This document shows, one piece after another, positions 1 to 8,834 of a stretch of DNA of 64,000 bases. Within the stretch, counting starts at the first letter, position 1, and every line of letters begins with the position of its first letter. The notes under the pieces were generated by a model. It ran no database searches, was not told where the DNA came from, and was given only the letters and a program-made list of their open reading frames with translations. Made by a program: the position numbers and the translations under genes. The stretch is from Clostridium sp. MB40-C1. Its GTDB lineage: Bacteria > Bacillota > Clostridia > Clostridiales > Clostridiaceae. Location: NCBI RefSeq assembly GCF_030913655.1, contig NZ_CP133189.1, positions 124,001-188,000 of the forward strand, in the 5' to 3' direction.

Positions 1-842
1 ACATACCTTGGTATACTGTTCAATGTATGATTCAAAAAACAGTGAAAAAAAAGGAACTAGCTAATGAAACTGTAGATTTTAAAATAAAAGAAGCCTATAA
101 TAATCTTTTATATGCAGAGGAAGGTTACAATCTAAAGAAACAATTATATGATAGAATGCTTAAAGGATATAATGATTTAGTTAAATCTTATGAAGTAGGG
201 ATGGCATCAGAGCTTCAAAAAAATCTTACTAAGATTGAGCTTGATAAAACTAAATTAGATCTTGATAATCTAAAAAGGAATATAGAAAATGGTCAAATTC
301 AATTTAAAAAAACATTGGGCATAGATCTTAAACAGGAAGTCCAACTAAGTGATAATTTAAGTAACTCAGTAAAAGAACCTGAAAAATATGAGAGTTATTT
401 AAGTAGTGCTTTAAATAATAGAAGTGAGATACATGATTGTAAAGTAGATTTAGAAGAAAAGAAAAGAACCTTTGACATAATAAAAGATTATTTTGGTGAT
501 GATGACTATGAATGGCTTAATGCTGAAAAAGAATTGGATGAAGCAGATGTAGCATTAGATGATAATAAAAAGAATGTAAAAGAAAATATACAGAATGCTT
601 ATTTAGATGTTATACAGAAAAAGAGACAAATAGATTTAGCTTCTAAAAATATGGACAAGGCAAAGCAGCAGCTTGACTCTGCTAAAAAGGCTTATGAGGC
701 TGAAGCGAAACCTATATCCTTAATTTGGGATGCAGAGCTTGGATTAAATAAAGCTCAAATGGATCACAATACTGCTTTGAGAAATTATAGTATAGCACTT
801 TACAAGCTTGAAAAAGCTAGCAAAATAGGACCTAAATATTAA
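1..842 (+). CDS. TolC family outer-membrane-efflux-like protein, 5' end cut by window edge
   Basis: The frame is open leftward from the first ATG (27) to the window edge, so the real start lies outside and only the C-terminal ~280 residues are seen. The protein is almost wholly alpha-helical and charged, with two long coiled-coil blocks (about residues 15-110 and 150-250), the pattern of the TolC/OEP helical barrel. The repeat of the architecture (LLYAEEGYNLKK..., then NAYLDVIQKKRQIDLASKN...) is typical of the two halves of a TolC protomer. It lies 22 bp upstream of a second TolC-like gene and upstream of an adaptor and RND pump, so an efflux role is likely. In a monoderm cell there is no outer membrane; it may sit in the cell wall or act as a surface helical protein. 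Family assignment is good, function uncertain. Confidence 0.75.
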   Translation, partial: IPWYTVQCMIQKTVKKKELANETVDFKIKEAYNNLLYAEEGYNLKKQLYDRMLKGYNDLVKSYEVGMASELQKNLTKIELDKTKLDLDNLKRNIENGQIQFKKTLGIDLKQEVQLSDNLSNSVKEPEKYESYLSSALNNRSEIHDCKVDLEEKKRTFDIIKDYFGDDDYEWLNAEKELDEADVALDDNKKNVKENIQNAYLDVIQKKRQIDLASKNMDKAKQQLDSAKKAYEAEAKPISLIWDAELGLNKAQMDHNTALRNYSIALYKLEKASKIGPKY

Positions 843-864
843 GGGAAAGGAGTAGTAAGTTAAT

Positions 865-2001
865 ATGAATAAAAAAGTAAAATTATTAACTGTGGCAATA
901 ACATTAGTGTCAGTATTAAGCGTTGCAGCTATATCTGCACTAGGAGCTGCTGATAAAGGATCAGAGTTAAATTTAAATGATATAATTGAACTTACTACAA
1001 GTAACAACAACGAGTTGAATTTTTTTAAGAAAAAAATTCAAGTAAAAGAAAAATGGTATGATGAAGCTACAAAAAAAGATGATAAAGATTCAAATTTTGA
1101 TGAGGATATGAAAGAAGAGATTATTCCATTAAGAATAGAACAAGAGATTAAAGATATTGAATGGGAAAGAGATCAAGCACAAGATAAAGCTATAGTTGAA
1201 TCTACTAAAGGGTATTATGAAATAATGCTTCAAGATCAGTTGATACAACTTCAACAAAAAACCATAGAAAGAATGAAAAAACTTTTAGAATATAAAAAAG
1301 CAAAGATCGATGCAGGTACAGAATCTGCTGTATCACTAATTGATGATGAAGCAAATTTAAAGGATGCTGAAGTAAAACTTCAACAACTTAAAAATGACGA
1401 AGAAAAAATAAGAATGGAACTCAACATGAAAATAGGAACTCCTGTAGATAAAAAATTAAACCTAAAAAAAGCAGAAATTCCTTACAAAATATATGAAGTT
1501 AAAAATTTAGAAAGTGTTGTTGAAACTATGCTAAAGAAATATTATACGATAACTTCACTAATAACAAAAGAAGATATTGATTCAAGAGAAAAGGCTATTG
1601 TCCATACTTATGTAAAGGATGATAAAAATGAGCTTGAAAACGCTATAAATCCAAAAGGGGATTATAAGGAAAGAGAAAATCAATTAGAAGATGATATTGT
1701 AGAAACAAAATATAAGCTTGATGATGAAAAGAAAAATATAGAAGCAAAAATAAGAATGGATTATAACAATATAATAAATTTAAATAACGATATTAAAGTT
1801 AAAAAGCTAGATTGTGAAAAAGCTGAAACTATGTTAAAAACAGAAAAAACTAAATTTGAAGCAGGTACAGGTACAGAATTAGAAGTAAAGGCAGCAGAAG
1901 AAAAAGTTTTAAGTGCTTCATGTGAATATAATAAAGCAAAACTTGATTATTATGTGGCAGTAGAACAATTTAAGAATTTTACTAAAAAAGCACTTAAATA
2001 A
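865..2001 (+). CDS. TolC family protein, secreted
   Basis: A 378-residue protein starting at an ATG 15 nt after a GGAAAGGAG ribosome site. It opens with a signal peptide (MNKKVKLLTVAITLVSVLSV, cleavage near ALGA-AD at ~28) and is then helical and coiled-coil, with a DIIELTTSNNNEL segment near the N terminus that matches the first helix of OEP/TolC repeats. Length is a little short for TolC (usually 420-490) and the beta-barrel segments are not obvious. It follows the partial TolC-like gene by 22 bp, so the two are probably co-transcribed and paralogous. The downstream adaptor and RND pump make efflux the best guess. TolC-like proteins are known in monoderm clostridia, but their location is not settled. 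Confidence 0.72.
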   Translation: MNKKVKLLTVAITLVSVLSVAAISALGAADKGSELNLNDIIELTTSNNNELNFFKKKIQVKEKWYDEATKKDDKDSNFDEDMKEEIIPLRIEQEIKDIEWERDQAQDKAIVESTKGYYEIMLQDQLIQLQQKTIERMKKLLEYKKAKIDAGTESAVSLIDDEANLKDAEVKLQQLKNDEEKIRMELNMKIGTPVDKKLNLKKAEIPYKIYEVKNLESVVETMLKKYYTITSLITKEDIDSREKAIVHTYVKDDKNELENAINPKGDYKERENQLEDDIVETKYKLDDEKKNIEAKIRMDYNNIINLNNDIKVKKLDCEKAETMLKTEKTKFEAGTGTELEVKAAEEKVLSASCEYNKAKLDYYVAVEQFKNFTKKALK

Positions 2002-2056
2002 TTCAGTATTTAGAATTAAGTTTTGAAAGGCTTACCTATTTTAGTATATATTTAAT

Positions 2057-2101
2057 AAATTATTGAGTTCGTATAATTTCGAAAACGATTCTAAATTTAG
2101 T
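2057..2101 (+). repeat. 45-bp repeat, copy 1 (inverted relative to 7021-7065)
   Basis: This stretch matches the reverse complement of 7021-7065 at 41 of 45 positions. The two copies bracket the adaptor and RND pump genes. Confidence 0.8.
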
Positions 2102-2183
2102 ATATCTTATGTAGCTAAACTTTCATAAACTCGCTAAGGCTCAAACATATGAAAGTCCTAAACGCTACAAAAGCTATACTAAA
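2096..2183. repeat. Nested imperfect palindrome
   Basis: The 20-nt arm at 2096-2115 is complementary to 2164-2183 at 18 of 20 positions. Inside it a second pair, CTTTCAT near 2120 and ATGAAAG near 2149, forms an inner stem. The element has the look of a small mobile palindrome (MITE-like) rather than a simple terminator. Confidence 0.65.
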
Positions 2184-2359
2184 CAAGAATTGTAATTTCT
2201 TATTATAATTAACTTAATAATTTTGAAATATATACTAAAATAAATTCACTATGGAAACTAAAATGCTAAATGGAGGTTAATATGGTATATTTGTTTTGAT
2301 TATGAACAATTGAACAATTTAAGTATATAAAATCATATAGATGGGATTAATGTTAAATG

Positions 2360-2400
2360 AAAATTGCTATGGGAAGCTCCTATAGTAATTTTTATTTTTT
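2360..2400 (+). terminator. Rho-independent terminator-like hairpin
   Basis: Arms 2360-2374 and 2378-2392 pair with G-U wobbles (AAAATTGCTATGGGA against TCCTATAGTAATTTT) and a T-rich tail follows. It could end transcription of the TolC-like pair. Confidence 0.65.
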
Positions 2401-2518
2401 GAGTAAAAGAAGAATTTGCAGAAAAATATCTAGGTAATGATTGTGACTTAATCTCAAGAGATTATTGGAAAGTGGTTAAATGAATTATTAGGAAAAGTTG
2501 TGATCTGTACCCATGGAA

Positions 2519-2550
2519 TTGATAGATAATAATGAAAAATATGGTATAAT
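2519..2550 (+). promoter_or_regulatory. Extended -10 promoter of the adaptor-pump operon
   Basis: TATAAT at 2545-2550 is preceded by TGG, giving an extended -10 (TGnTATAAT). A TTGATA at 2519-2524 lies 20 nt upstream, too far for an ideal -35, so recognition probably leans on the extended -10. The adaptor ATG is 36 nt downstream. Confidence 0.55.
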
Positions 2551-2586
2551 AACTTATTAAATGCTCTAATCTAAGGAGGAGTTTAT

Positions 2587-3891
2587 ATGAGTAAAAAACC
2601 ATTCAAAGTGTTAATTTATCCAGTATTAGCAGCAATACTTTTTACTTCTTGCGGAACTAAAAAGAATGCTACTGATACTTTAAAAAGTGAAAAACAGTAT
2701 ATACCTGTAGAAATAGGGGTGGCTAAAAAAGATGTTATTTTTAATTCAACTATAGTAACAGGGAAAATAACGGGAAAGAATGATATAGCTGTATCACCTA
2801 AATTTGCAGGTAAAATTATAGATATGCCTATCAAGGTTGGAGATGTAGTTAATGAAGGGCAGATTTTAATGGTTTTGGATCAAAGTGATGCAAATGAAAG
2901 AGTAAAGCAAGCAAAAGTGGCTTTAGAGGGTGCAGAAGTTGGTATTGAACAAGCAAAGGTTGGGGTGAATCAAGCAAAGGATGTGGTAACTTCGGCAAAA
3001 GCTAATTATGATTTGGCAAAAGCAAACTATGATTTGAATTATGAAAAAATTCAGAATGCAAAGGTTAATTTAGAAAGAAGCAAAAAATTATATGAACTTG
3101 GAATTATATCAAAGACTGAATATGAACAAGCTGAACTTGCAGCATCAGATAAATCTATAAAAACACTTGAGGCTCAACTGTATCAAGCAGAAAAGGCATA
3201 TAATCAGTCGGGGAATAGTATTAATCAAGCTAATATTGCTATTAAACAATCAGAGTCAGGATATAATCAAGCTAAGGCAGCATACGAACAAGCTTTAAAG
3301 GGTGTACAAGATATGGTTGTTACATCGCCTGCAAGTGGAATAATTTACAATACAAATGTAGAAAAAGGGGAGATGGCATCTAATGCTCAGCCAGCTATAA
3401 CTATAATTTCTTTGGACAAGGTTTATGTAAAGGTGGATGTAACAGAGAAGCTTATAAATAAGTTTAAAAGTGGAAATTCAATAGAATTAACAATACCATC
3501 AGTATCTGATAAAAAAATCACTGGTAAGATTTCTTTTATAAATCCAGTTGCTAACCCTCAAACTAGCTTATATTCTATAGAAATAGAAATTAACAATAAA
3601 GATCATAAAATTAAGCCAGGAATGTTTGCTAAGGTCCAATTTAATACAGATTATAAAAAAGATGTGTTAGTAGTAAAGAGTGAAGCTATTATTGCAAATG
3701 ATGGTGATCCTATTGTATATGTTGAAAGTAATGGAAAAGCTATTGAGAAAAAGGTGGAGTTAGGATTAGATAATGGACAGTATGTTGAAATTAAAAAGGG
3801 ATTAAATATCAATGAAAGAATAATTGAAAAAGGTCAAAATTACGTTAAAAATGGTACAGTAGTAAAGGTTGTTGGAGGTAATAAGAAATGA
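2587..3891 (+). CDS. RND efflux periplasmic-adaptor (HlyD/MFP) subunit, lipoprotein
   Basis: A 434-residue adaptor of the MFP family that links an RND pump to an exit partner. The N terminus has a lipobox (LFTSC, Cys22), so the mature protein is lipid-anchored on the outer face of the membrane. Next come a biotinyl-lipoyl half (GKIIDMPIKVGDVVNEGQIL, ~75-95), a long helical hairpin with Gln/Ala-rich repeats (~105-245), the second lipoyl half (VTSPASGIIYNT, ~245), and beta-barrel and membrane-proximal domains to the C terminus. AAGGAGGA precedes the ATG. The stop overlaps the pump start by 4 bp (ATGA), so translation is coupled. The long hairpin is what docks onto TolC-type partners, which fits the two TolC-like genes upstream. 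Confidence 0.92.
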   Translation: MSKKPFKVLIYPVLAAILFTSCGTKKNATDTLKSEKQYIPVEIGVAKKDVIFNSTIVTGKITGKNDIAVSPKFAGKIIDMPIKVGDVVNEGQILMVLDQSDANERVKQAKVALEGAEVGIEQAKVGVNQAKDVVTSAKANYDLAKANYDLNYEKIQNAKVNLERSKKLYELGIISKTEYEQAELAASDKSIKTLEAQLYQAEKAYNQSGNSINQANIAIKQSESGYNQAKAAYEQALKGVQDMVVTSPASGIIYNTNVEKGEMASNAQPAITIISLDKVYVKVDVTEKLINKFKSGNSIELTIPSVSDKKITGKISFINPVANPQTSLYSIEIEINNKDHKIKPGMFAKVQFNTDYKKDVLVVKSEAIIANDGDPIVYVESNGKAIEKKVELGLDNGQYVEIKKGLNINERIIEKGQNYVKNGTVVKVVGGNKK

Positions 3892-6800
3892 ATTTAGCTA
3901 AAATATCTGTTAAAAGACCAGTAACTATATTTATGGCTGTACTTGTAGTTATATTACTTGGGGTGGTATCACTTACAAATTTATCTGTAGACTTACTTCC
4001 AGATATAAATATACCTGTAGCTGTTGTATCTACAAGGTATCCTAATGTTGGACCAGAAGAAGTAGAAAAATTAGTTACTAAACCTATAGAACAGTCTATT
4101 GAAACTACACCTAATATTAAGAATGTAAGATCAATGAACTCTGAAGGATCCTCAGTGGTTATAGCTGAATTTAATTCAGGCACAAACATGGATTTTGCAA
4201 CTTTAAATATGAGAGAAAAGGTTGATATGGCTAAAAGGCTTTTACCTAAAGGGTCAGAGGAACCTATGGTTTTAAAAATAGATCCTAATGCTCAAGCGGT
4301 TATGATGATAAGTATAACTGGAGGTAAAAATTTATCACAACTTCAAAGTTTTGTGGAGAATAATATACAACCAGAAATTGAAAGAGTAGCAGGAGTGGCT
4401 TCTGCCAAAGTTAGTGGAGGACTTCAAAATGAAATAACAGTGTCATTAAATCAAGAAAAATTAGAAGGGTATAAATTAAGTATAGATTATATATCTGATA
4501 TTTTAATGGCAGAAAACTTAAATTTACCTGGTGGAAAAGTAAATAAAGGAAGTCAAGATTTATTAGTTAGAACTATGGGAGAATTTAAATCAATACAAGA
4601 CATAGAGGAGATTCCCATACCTTTAAAAACAGGAGGAGTAGTTTTACTAAAAGATATTGCAATAGTTCAATTAGGAAATAAAGAACAAAATTTAGTAGCT
4701 ATAGATAATGGAAAAAATTGTATTAGTATAAATATTGAAAAACAATCAGATTCAAATACAGTTCAAGTTTCTAAAAAAGTAAAAAAACAAATTGAAAGTT
4801 TACAGAAAAAATACTCTGATACAAAGATAAAAGTTTTGTTTGATCAAGCAGATTATATAAATGATTCTATAAAAAATGTTGAAAATACTGCTATATTAGG
4901 TGGAATACTTGCTGTTTTAATTTTATTTGTATTCCTGAGAAATATAAAAAGTACTCTTATAATCGGGACAGCTATACCAATTTCAATAATAGCAACTTTT
5001 GTACTTTTATACTTTGCAAACATTACATTAAATCTGATGACATTAGGTGGACTTGCTCTTGGAGTTGGTATGCTTGTGGATAACGCTATAGTTGTTTTAG
5101 AAAATATTTATCGATTTATTCAAGAAGGCCATACAAGAAAGGAAGCGGCAGTTAAGGGAGCAAGTGAAGTAGGAGCTTCGGTAATTGCATCTACATTGAC
5201 TACAATTGCTGTTTTTCTTCCAATAGCATTTACTTCAGGAATTACAGGTGAGCTTTTTAAAGATTTAGCATTAACTGTTGTATTTTCTCTTGTAGCTTCG
5301 TTAGTTGTAGCTCTTACCTTTATCCCTATGTTAGCGTCTATTTTATTAAATGAAAATAAGATAATACATGAAAAGGATAATATACTTGATAAAGGCAAGA
5401 AAATTAAAATAAAAGGAATTTTTTATAGAGTAGAGTCTAGGTATAGAAAAATTTTAGATTGGAGCTTATCTAATAGAAAGAAAACAATCTTTGTTGGGGT
5501 AGTCATATTCATTGTAAGTATGATATCTTTAACTAAAGTAGGAGCAGAGTTTTTTCCAGAATCAGATCAAGGTATGTTTACTATAAATGTACAGCTTCCA
5601 GATGGAGCTGGCATTAATGATACTAGAGATATAGTAAATAGAATAGAAAAAAGATCTGAGAAAATTAAAGAGATAGACACCTTTTTTGTTAATATAGGTG
5701 AAGGAGGTATGTCTTCTAATGGTGGAAATGAAAAAAATTCAGCACAAGTAATTGTAAAATTAAAGCCATTAAAAGAAAGAGAATTAGGCGTTAAAGAAAT
5801 AATGGATAAACTAAGAAATGAAAGTAAAGATATTGCAGGAGCAAAAATAAGTTTTAAAAACAGTGGGGGTATGAGCGTAAGTGGCTCAGCACCTATTTCT
5901 ATACAAATAAAGGGTGAAAACTTAGATACATTAAAAGAGGTATCAAATAAATTCAAAAATACTATAGAGTCTGTAGCAGGAACAAGAGAGGTAGAGAGTA
6001 GTTTAGGTGATGGCAAGCCAGAGCTTAGGATTAAACTAAATAGAAAAATTGCAGCGCAATATGGTCTTACAGCATCACAGATTTCATCACAAATACATGG
6101 AACTATATCAGGTAAAACTGCTACAACATATAAATATAAAGATGAAGATATAAATGTAGTAGTAAAGGGTGATGAAATATATAAACAAAGTGTAACTAAT
6201 CTTAAAAATATTATGCTCCAATGTCCTACAGGAGTGAATATACCTTTAAATCTAGTAGCAGATGTGGAAATTAAAAGAGGACCGACAGCTATAAATAGAG
6301 ATGCTCAGGTTAGAGTTGTGAGTGTTACAAGTCAAATTTTAGGTAGAGATTTAAAGAGTGTCGCTGAAGATGTAGAGAAAAAATTACAAAAGGTTAAGAT
6401 GCCTTCAGGTTATACCTATAAGATAGGTGGAGAAAATGAAGATATGGAAGAGGCGTTTATAGATTTATCAAAGGCTTTAGTTGCAGCAATAATATTAGTA
6501 TATATGGTACTTGCTGGACAGTTTGAATCTTTATTAAACCCCTTTGTAATTATGTTTTCAGTTCCGTTAGCTTTAGCTGGAGGTGCATTAGGACTATTTT
6601 TTACAGAAAGAAGTTTATGTGTACCAGCTTTTATAGGAGTAATAATACTTGCTGGTATAGTAGTTAATAATGCTATAGTTTTAATAGATTACATAAATAT
6701 TAGAAGAAAAAGAGGAGAAGATAGAAGACAAGCAATATTGGCAGCAGGACCTATAAGATTAAGACCTATACTTATGACTGCATCTACTACAATTTTAGGT

Positions 6801-6983
6801 CTTGTACCTATGGCATTTGGAATAGGTGATGGAGCTGAGATACAAGCCCCTATGGCTACCGTTGTTATAGGTGGACTTCTTTTCGCAACAATACTAACAC
6901 TGATATATATACCTGTTCTTTATACTATTTTCGAAGACTTAAAAAATAAGATTACAAGAAGAGAGAAACATTTAATTGTTTGA
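3888..6983 (+). CDS. RND family efflux transporter permease (AcrB/HAE1-like)
   Basis: A 1031-residue inner-membrane proton-driven pump with the full RND duplication: one membrane helix (~10-30), a large extracytoplasmic loop (VSTRYPNVGPEEVEKLVT and on), helices 2-6 (~330-490), helix 7 (~535), a second loop, and helices 8-12 (~865-1020). The TM4 proton-relay motif reads GMLVDNAIVVLEN: Asp398 is followed by Asn399 where AcrB has a second Asp. TM10 carries VVNNAIVLIDY. Substrate class cannot be told; it is of the HAE1 hydrophobe/drug type rather than the metal type. It is translationally coupled to the adaptor gene. Such pumps (SwrC/YerP) occur in Bacillota and export drugs or surfactants. Confidence 0.93.
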   Translation: MNLAKISVKRPVTIFMAVLVVILLGVVSLTNLSVDLLPDINIPVAVVSTRYPNVGPEEVEKLVTKPIEQSIETTPNIKNVRSMNSEGSSVVIAEFNSGTNMDFATLNMREKVDMAKRLLPKGSEEPMVLKIDPNAQAVMMISITGGKNLSQLQSFVENNIQPEIERVAGVASAKVSGGLQNEITVSLNQEKLEGYKLSIDYISDILMAENLNLPGGKVNKGSQDLLVRTMGEFKSIQDIEEIPIPLKTGGVVLLKDIAIVQLGNKEQNLVAIDNGKNCISINIEKQSDSNTVQVSKKVKKQIESLQKKYSDTKIKVLFDQADYINDSIKNVENTAILGGILAVLILFVFLRNIKSTLIIGTAIPISIIATFVLLYFANITLNLMTLGGLALGVGMLVDNAIVVLENIYRFIQEGHTRKEAAVKGASEVGASVIASTLTTIAVFLPIAFTSGITGELFKDLALTVVFSLVASLVVALTFIPMLASILLNENKIIHEKDNILDKGKKIKIKGIFYRVESRYRKILDWSLSNRKKTIFVGVVIFIVSMISLTKVGAEFFPESDQGMFTINVQLPDGAGINDTRDIVNRIEKRSEKIKEIDTFFVNIGEGGMSSNGGNEKNSAQVIVKLKPLKERELGVKEIMDKLRNESKDIAGAKISFKNSGGMSVSGSAPISIQIKGENLDTLKEVSNKFKNTIESVAGTREVESSLGDGKPELRIKLNRKIAAQYGLTASQISSQIHGTISGKTATTYKYKDEDINVVVKGDEIYKQSVTNLKNIMLQCPTGVNIPLNLVADVEIKRGPTAINRDAQVRVVSVTSQILGRDLKSVAEDVEKKLQKVKMPSGYTYKIGGENEDMEEAFIDLSKALVAAIILVYMVLAGQFESLLNPFVIMFSVPLALAGGALGLFFTERSLCVPAFIGVIILAGIVVNNAIVLIDYINIRRKRGEDRRQAILAAGPIRLRPILMTASTTILGLVPMAFGIGDGAEIQAPMATVVIGGLLFATILTLIYIPVLYTIFEDLKNKITRREKHLIV

Positions 6984-7020
6984 GCTATGGGAGTTATGAA
7001 ATTTTAGTGATATTACTTAA

Positions 7021-7065
7021 ACTAAATTTAGAATTGTTTTTGAAATTATACGAAATCAACAATTT
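7021..7065 (-). repeat. 45-bp repeat, copy 2 (inverted relative to 2057-2101)
   Basis: The reverse complement matches 2057-2101 at 41 of 45 positions. It lies 37 bp after the pump stop codon. A flanking GCTATG (near 6984) and CATAGC (near 7073) could pair around it and form a terminator-like structure. The rest of the 270-bp gap shows no gene. Confidence 0.8.
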
Positions 7066-7256
7066 CTTAAAACATAGCCAATAGTTAATAGATGATTGAG
7101 TATGGTGTTGGTGTGTCCGATACTATACTCTTTTTGATGGGAAATTGTGAAGTGTTCCTATATTTGGCAGGGATATGGGGCAATATGAGATTAATTGAAA
7201 CTATTGAAATTAAATGGTATTATATTTATGGATTCAAGTTACAAGGTGGTGCAGTT

Positions 7257-8723
7257 ATGTTATTTAATTCTTTTAAATTTATTATATTTTTTCCAATAGT
7301 AGTAGCTATGTATTTTATTATTTCACATAGATATAGATGGATACTTTTACTTGGTGCTAGTTACTATTTTTATATGTGTTGGAATCCAAAATATGTAGTT
7401 TTAATACTTACTACTACTTTAATATCGTATCTGTCAGGCATATGGATAGAAGGTACTCAGGATATTAAAAAGAAAAAGATATATTTAAATTTTAGTATTC
7501 TATCAAATATTGCGATTTTATTTTTATTTAAGTATTTTAATTTTTTTAACGATTCCTTTAGACAAATATTTGCTCATTTTAATTTAAATTATACAGTGCC
7601 TAGTTTTAAGTTATTGCTTCCAGTTGGAATATCATTTTATACATTTCAAAGTTTGAGTTATTCTATAGATGTATATAGAGGAGTGAAAAAAGCGGAAAGA
7701 CATTTTGGAATTTTTGCTCTTTATGTTTCATTTTTTCCTCAATTAGTAGCAGGACCTATAGAAAGATCGGACAGGCTACTACCTCAATTTTATGAAAAAC
7801 ATAAATTTGATTATAAAAGAGTTACAGATGGCTTAAAACTTATGGGAATGGGATATTTTAAAAAAGTAGTGATAGCTGACAGATTAGCTATTTTAGTAAA
7901 TACTGTTTATAATAATCCAAGTGCATATAAAGGAGTACCTTTAATAGTTGCTTCTGTATTTTTTGCCTTCCAAATTTATTGCGATTTTTCAGGATACTCT
8001 GATATTGCAGTAGGTTCAGCTAAAGTTATGGGGTTTGAACTTATGGAAAACTTCAAAAGACCGTATTTTTCAAAATCTATAAGTGAGTTTTGGAGAAGGT
8101 GGCATATATCTTTGTCAACTTGGTTTAGGGATTATTTGTATATTCCACTAGGAGGAAACAGAGTTAAAAAAGGAAGATATTTTTTTAATAACTTGATTAC
8201 CTTCTTAGTTAGTGGATTGTGGCATGGAGCTAGCTGGACATTTGTAATTTGGGGAGGCCTTCATGGAGTATACCTAATAATAGGATCCATTACTAAAAAT
8301 ACTAGAGAGAAATTTGCAGAAGTTATAGGGCTTAAAAAATCCCCTAAGATTTATAAATCACTGAAAGTTTTAATTACATTTATATTAGTAGACTTTGCAT
8401 GGATTTTCTTTAGAGCAAATTCAATTTCAGATGCTATATATATTATTAAGAATTTATTTAATGGCTTAGGAGATGTACAAGGGCTAAATGAAATAAAAGA
8501 CATTCTTTTAAGTTTAGGATTAGACAAAGTTTCATTTGGTGTTGGAGTAATTGCTATAGTAATTATGGAAATAGCTCATTTAATTCAAGCAAGACAAAGT
8601 CTTATAAAGTTTATTAGAGAAAAACCAATATTAATTAGATGGACTTTCTACTATGCATTAATATTAACTATAATGCTCTTTGGAGTATTTGAACAATCAC
8701 AATTTATCTATTTCCAATTCTAA
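7257..8723 (+). CDS. MBOAT family O-acyltransferase (AlgI/DltB-like)
   Basis: A 488-residue polytopic membrane protein. I chose the ATG at 7257 because AAGGTGG lies 9 nt upstream and the protein then begins MLFNSFKFIIFFPIVV, the normal start of this family; the frame is open further upstream without a ribosome site. Family marks are VAGPIERSDRLLPQF (~175), CDFSGYSDIAVGSAKVMGF (~245), FWRRWHISLSTWFRDYLYIP (~280) and the catalytic-His region LWHGASWTFVIWGGLHG (~325). MBOAT proteins of this type move acyl (usually acetyl) groups across the membrane to a wall polymer or exopolysaccharide. The next gene encodes its usual SGNH-fold partner, 111 bp downstream, so the two are probably one operon. The acceptor is unknown. 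Confidence 0.93.
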   Translation: MLFNSFKFIIFFPIVVAMYFIISHRYRWILLLGASYYFYMCWNPKYVVLILTTTLISYLSGIWIEGTQDIKKKKIYLNFSILSNIAILFLFKYFNFFNDSFRQIFAHFNLNYTVPSFKLLLPVGISFYTFQSLSYSIDVYRGVKKAERHFGIFALYVSFFPQLVAGPIERSDRLLPQFYEKHKFDYKRVTDGLKLMGMGYFKKVVIADRLAILVNTVYNNPSAYKGVPLIVASVFFAFQIYCDFSGYSDIAVGSAKVMGFELMENFKRPYFSKSISEFWRRWHISLSTWFRDYLYIPLGGNRVKKGRYFFNNLITFLVSGLWHGASWTFVIWGGLHGVYLIIGSITKNTREKFAEVIGLKKSPKIYKSLKVLITFILVDFAWIFFRANSISDAIYIIKNLFNGLGDVQGLNEIKDILLSLGLDKVSFGVGVIAIVIMEIAHLIQARQSLIKFIREKPILIRWTFYYALILTIMLFGVFEQSQFIYFQF

Positions 8724-8834
8724 AAAACAATATTTTAGGTTTGACACAATTGCATGATTACACAATTCAATAATGGTCTTTTATTTTTAGTTTTAAATTG
8801 TGCAATTTCTTTAATTGGAAAACGAGGTGTATTT

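Larger units (their letters stand above)
2002..2586. other. Non-coding gap with palindromic repeats, a terminator and a promoter
   Basis: No intact gene is visible. The left part (2057-2183) holds a 45-bp repeat and a nested palindrome described separately. A hairpin at 2360-2392 looks like a terminator. Between 2402 and 2480 one frame reads about 25 codons that look protein-like (..EEFAEKYLGNDCDLISRDY..) and end at a TGA, with no start codon; this may be a gene remnant. The promoter of the adaptor gene closes the gap. Confidence 0.6.

Noticed and set aside
7092-7256. A 55-codon N-terminal extension of the MBOAT protein
   Set aside because: The ATG at 7092 has no ribosome site and the extension is unlike the family; ATG 7257 has both site and family start.
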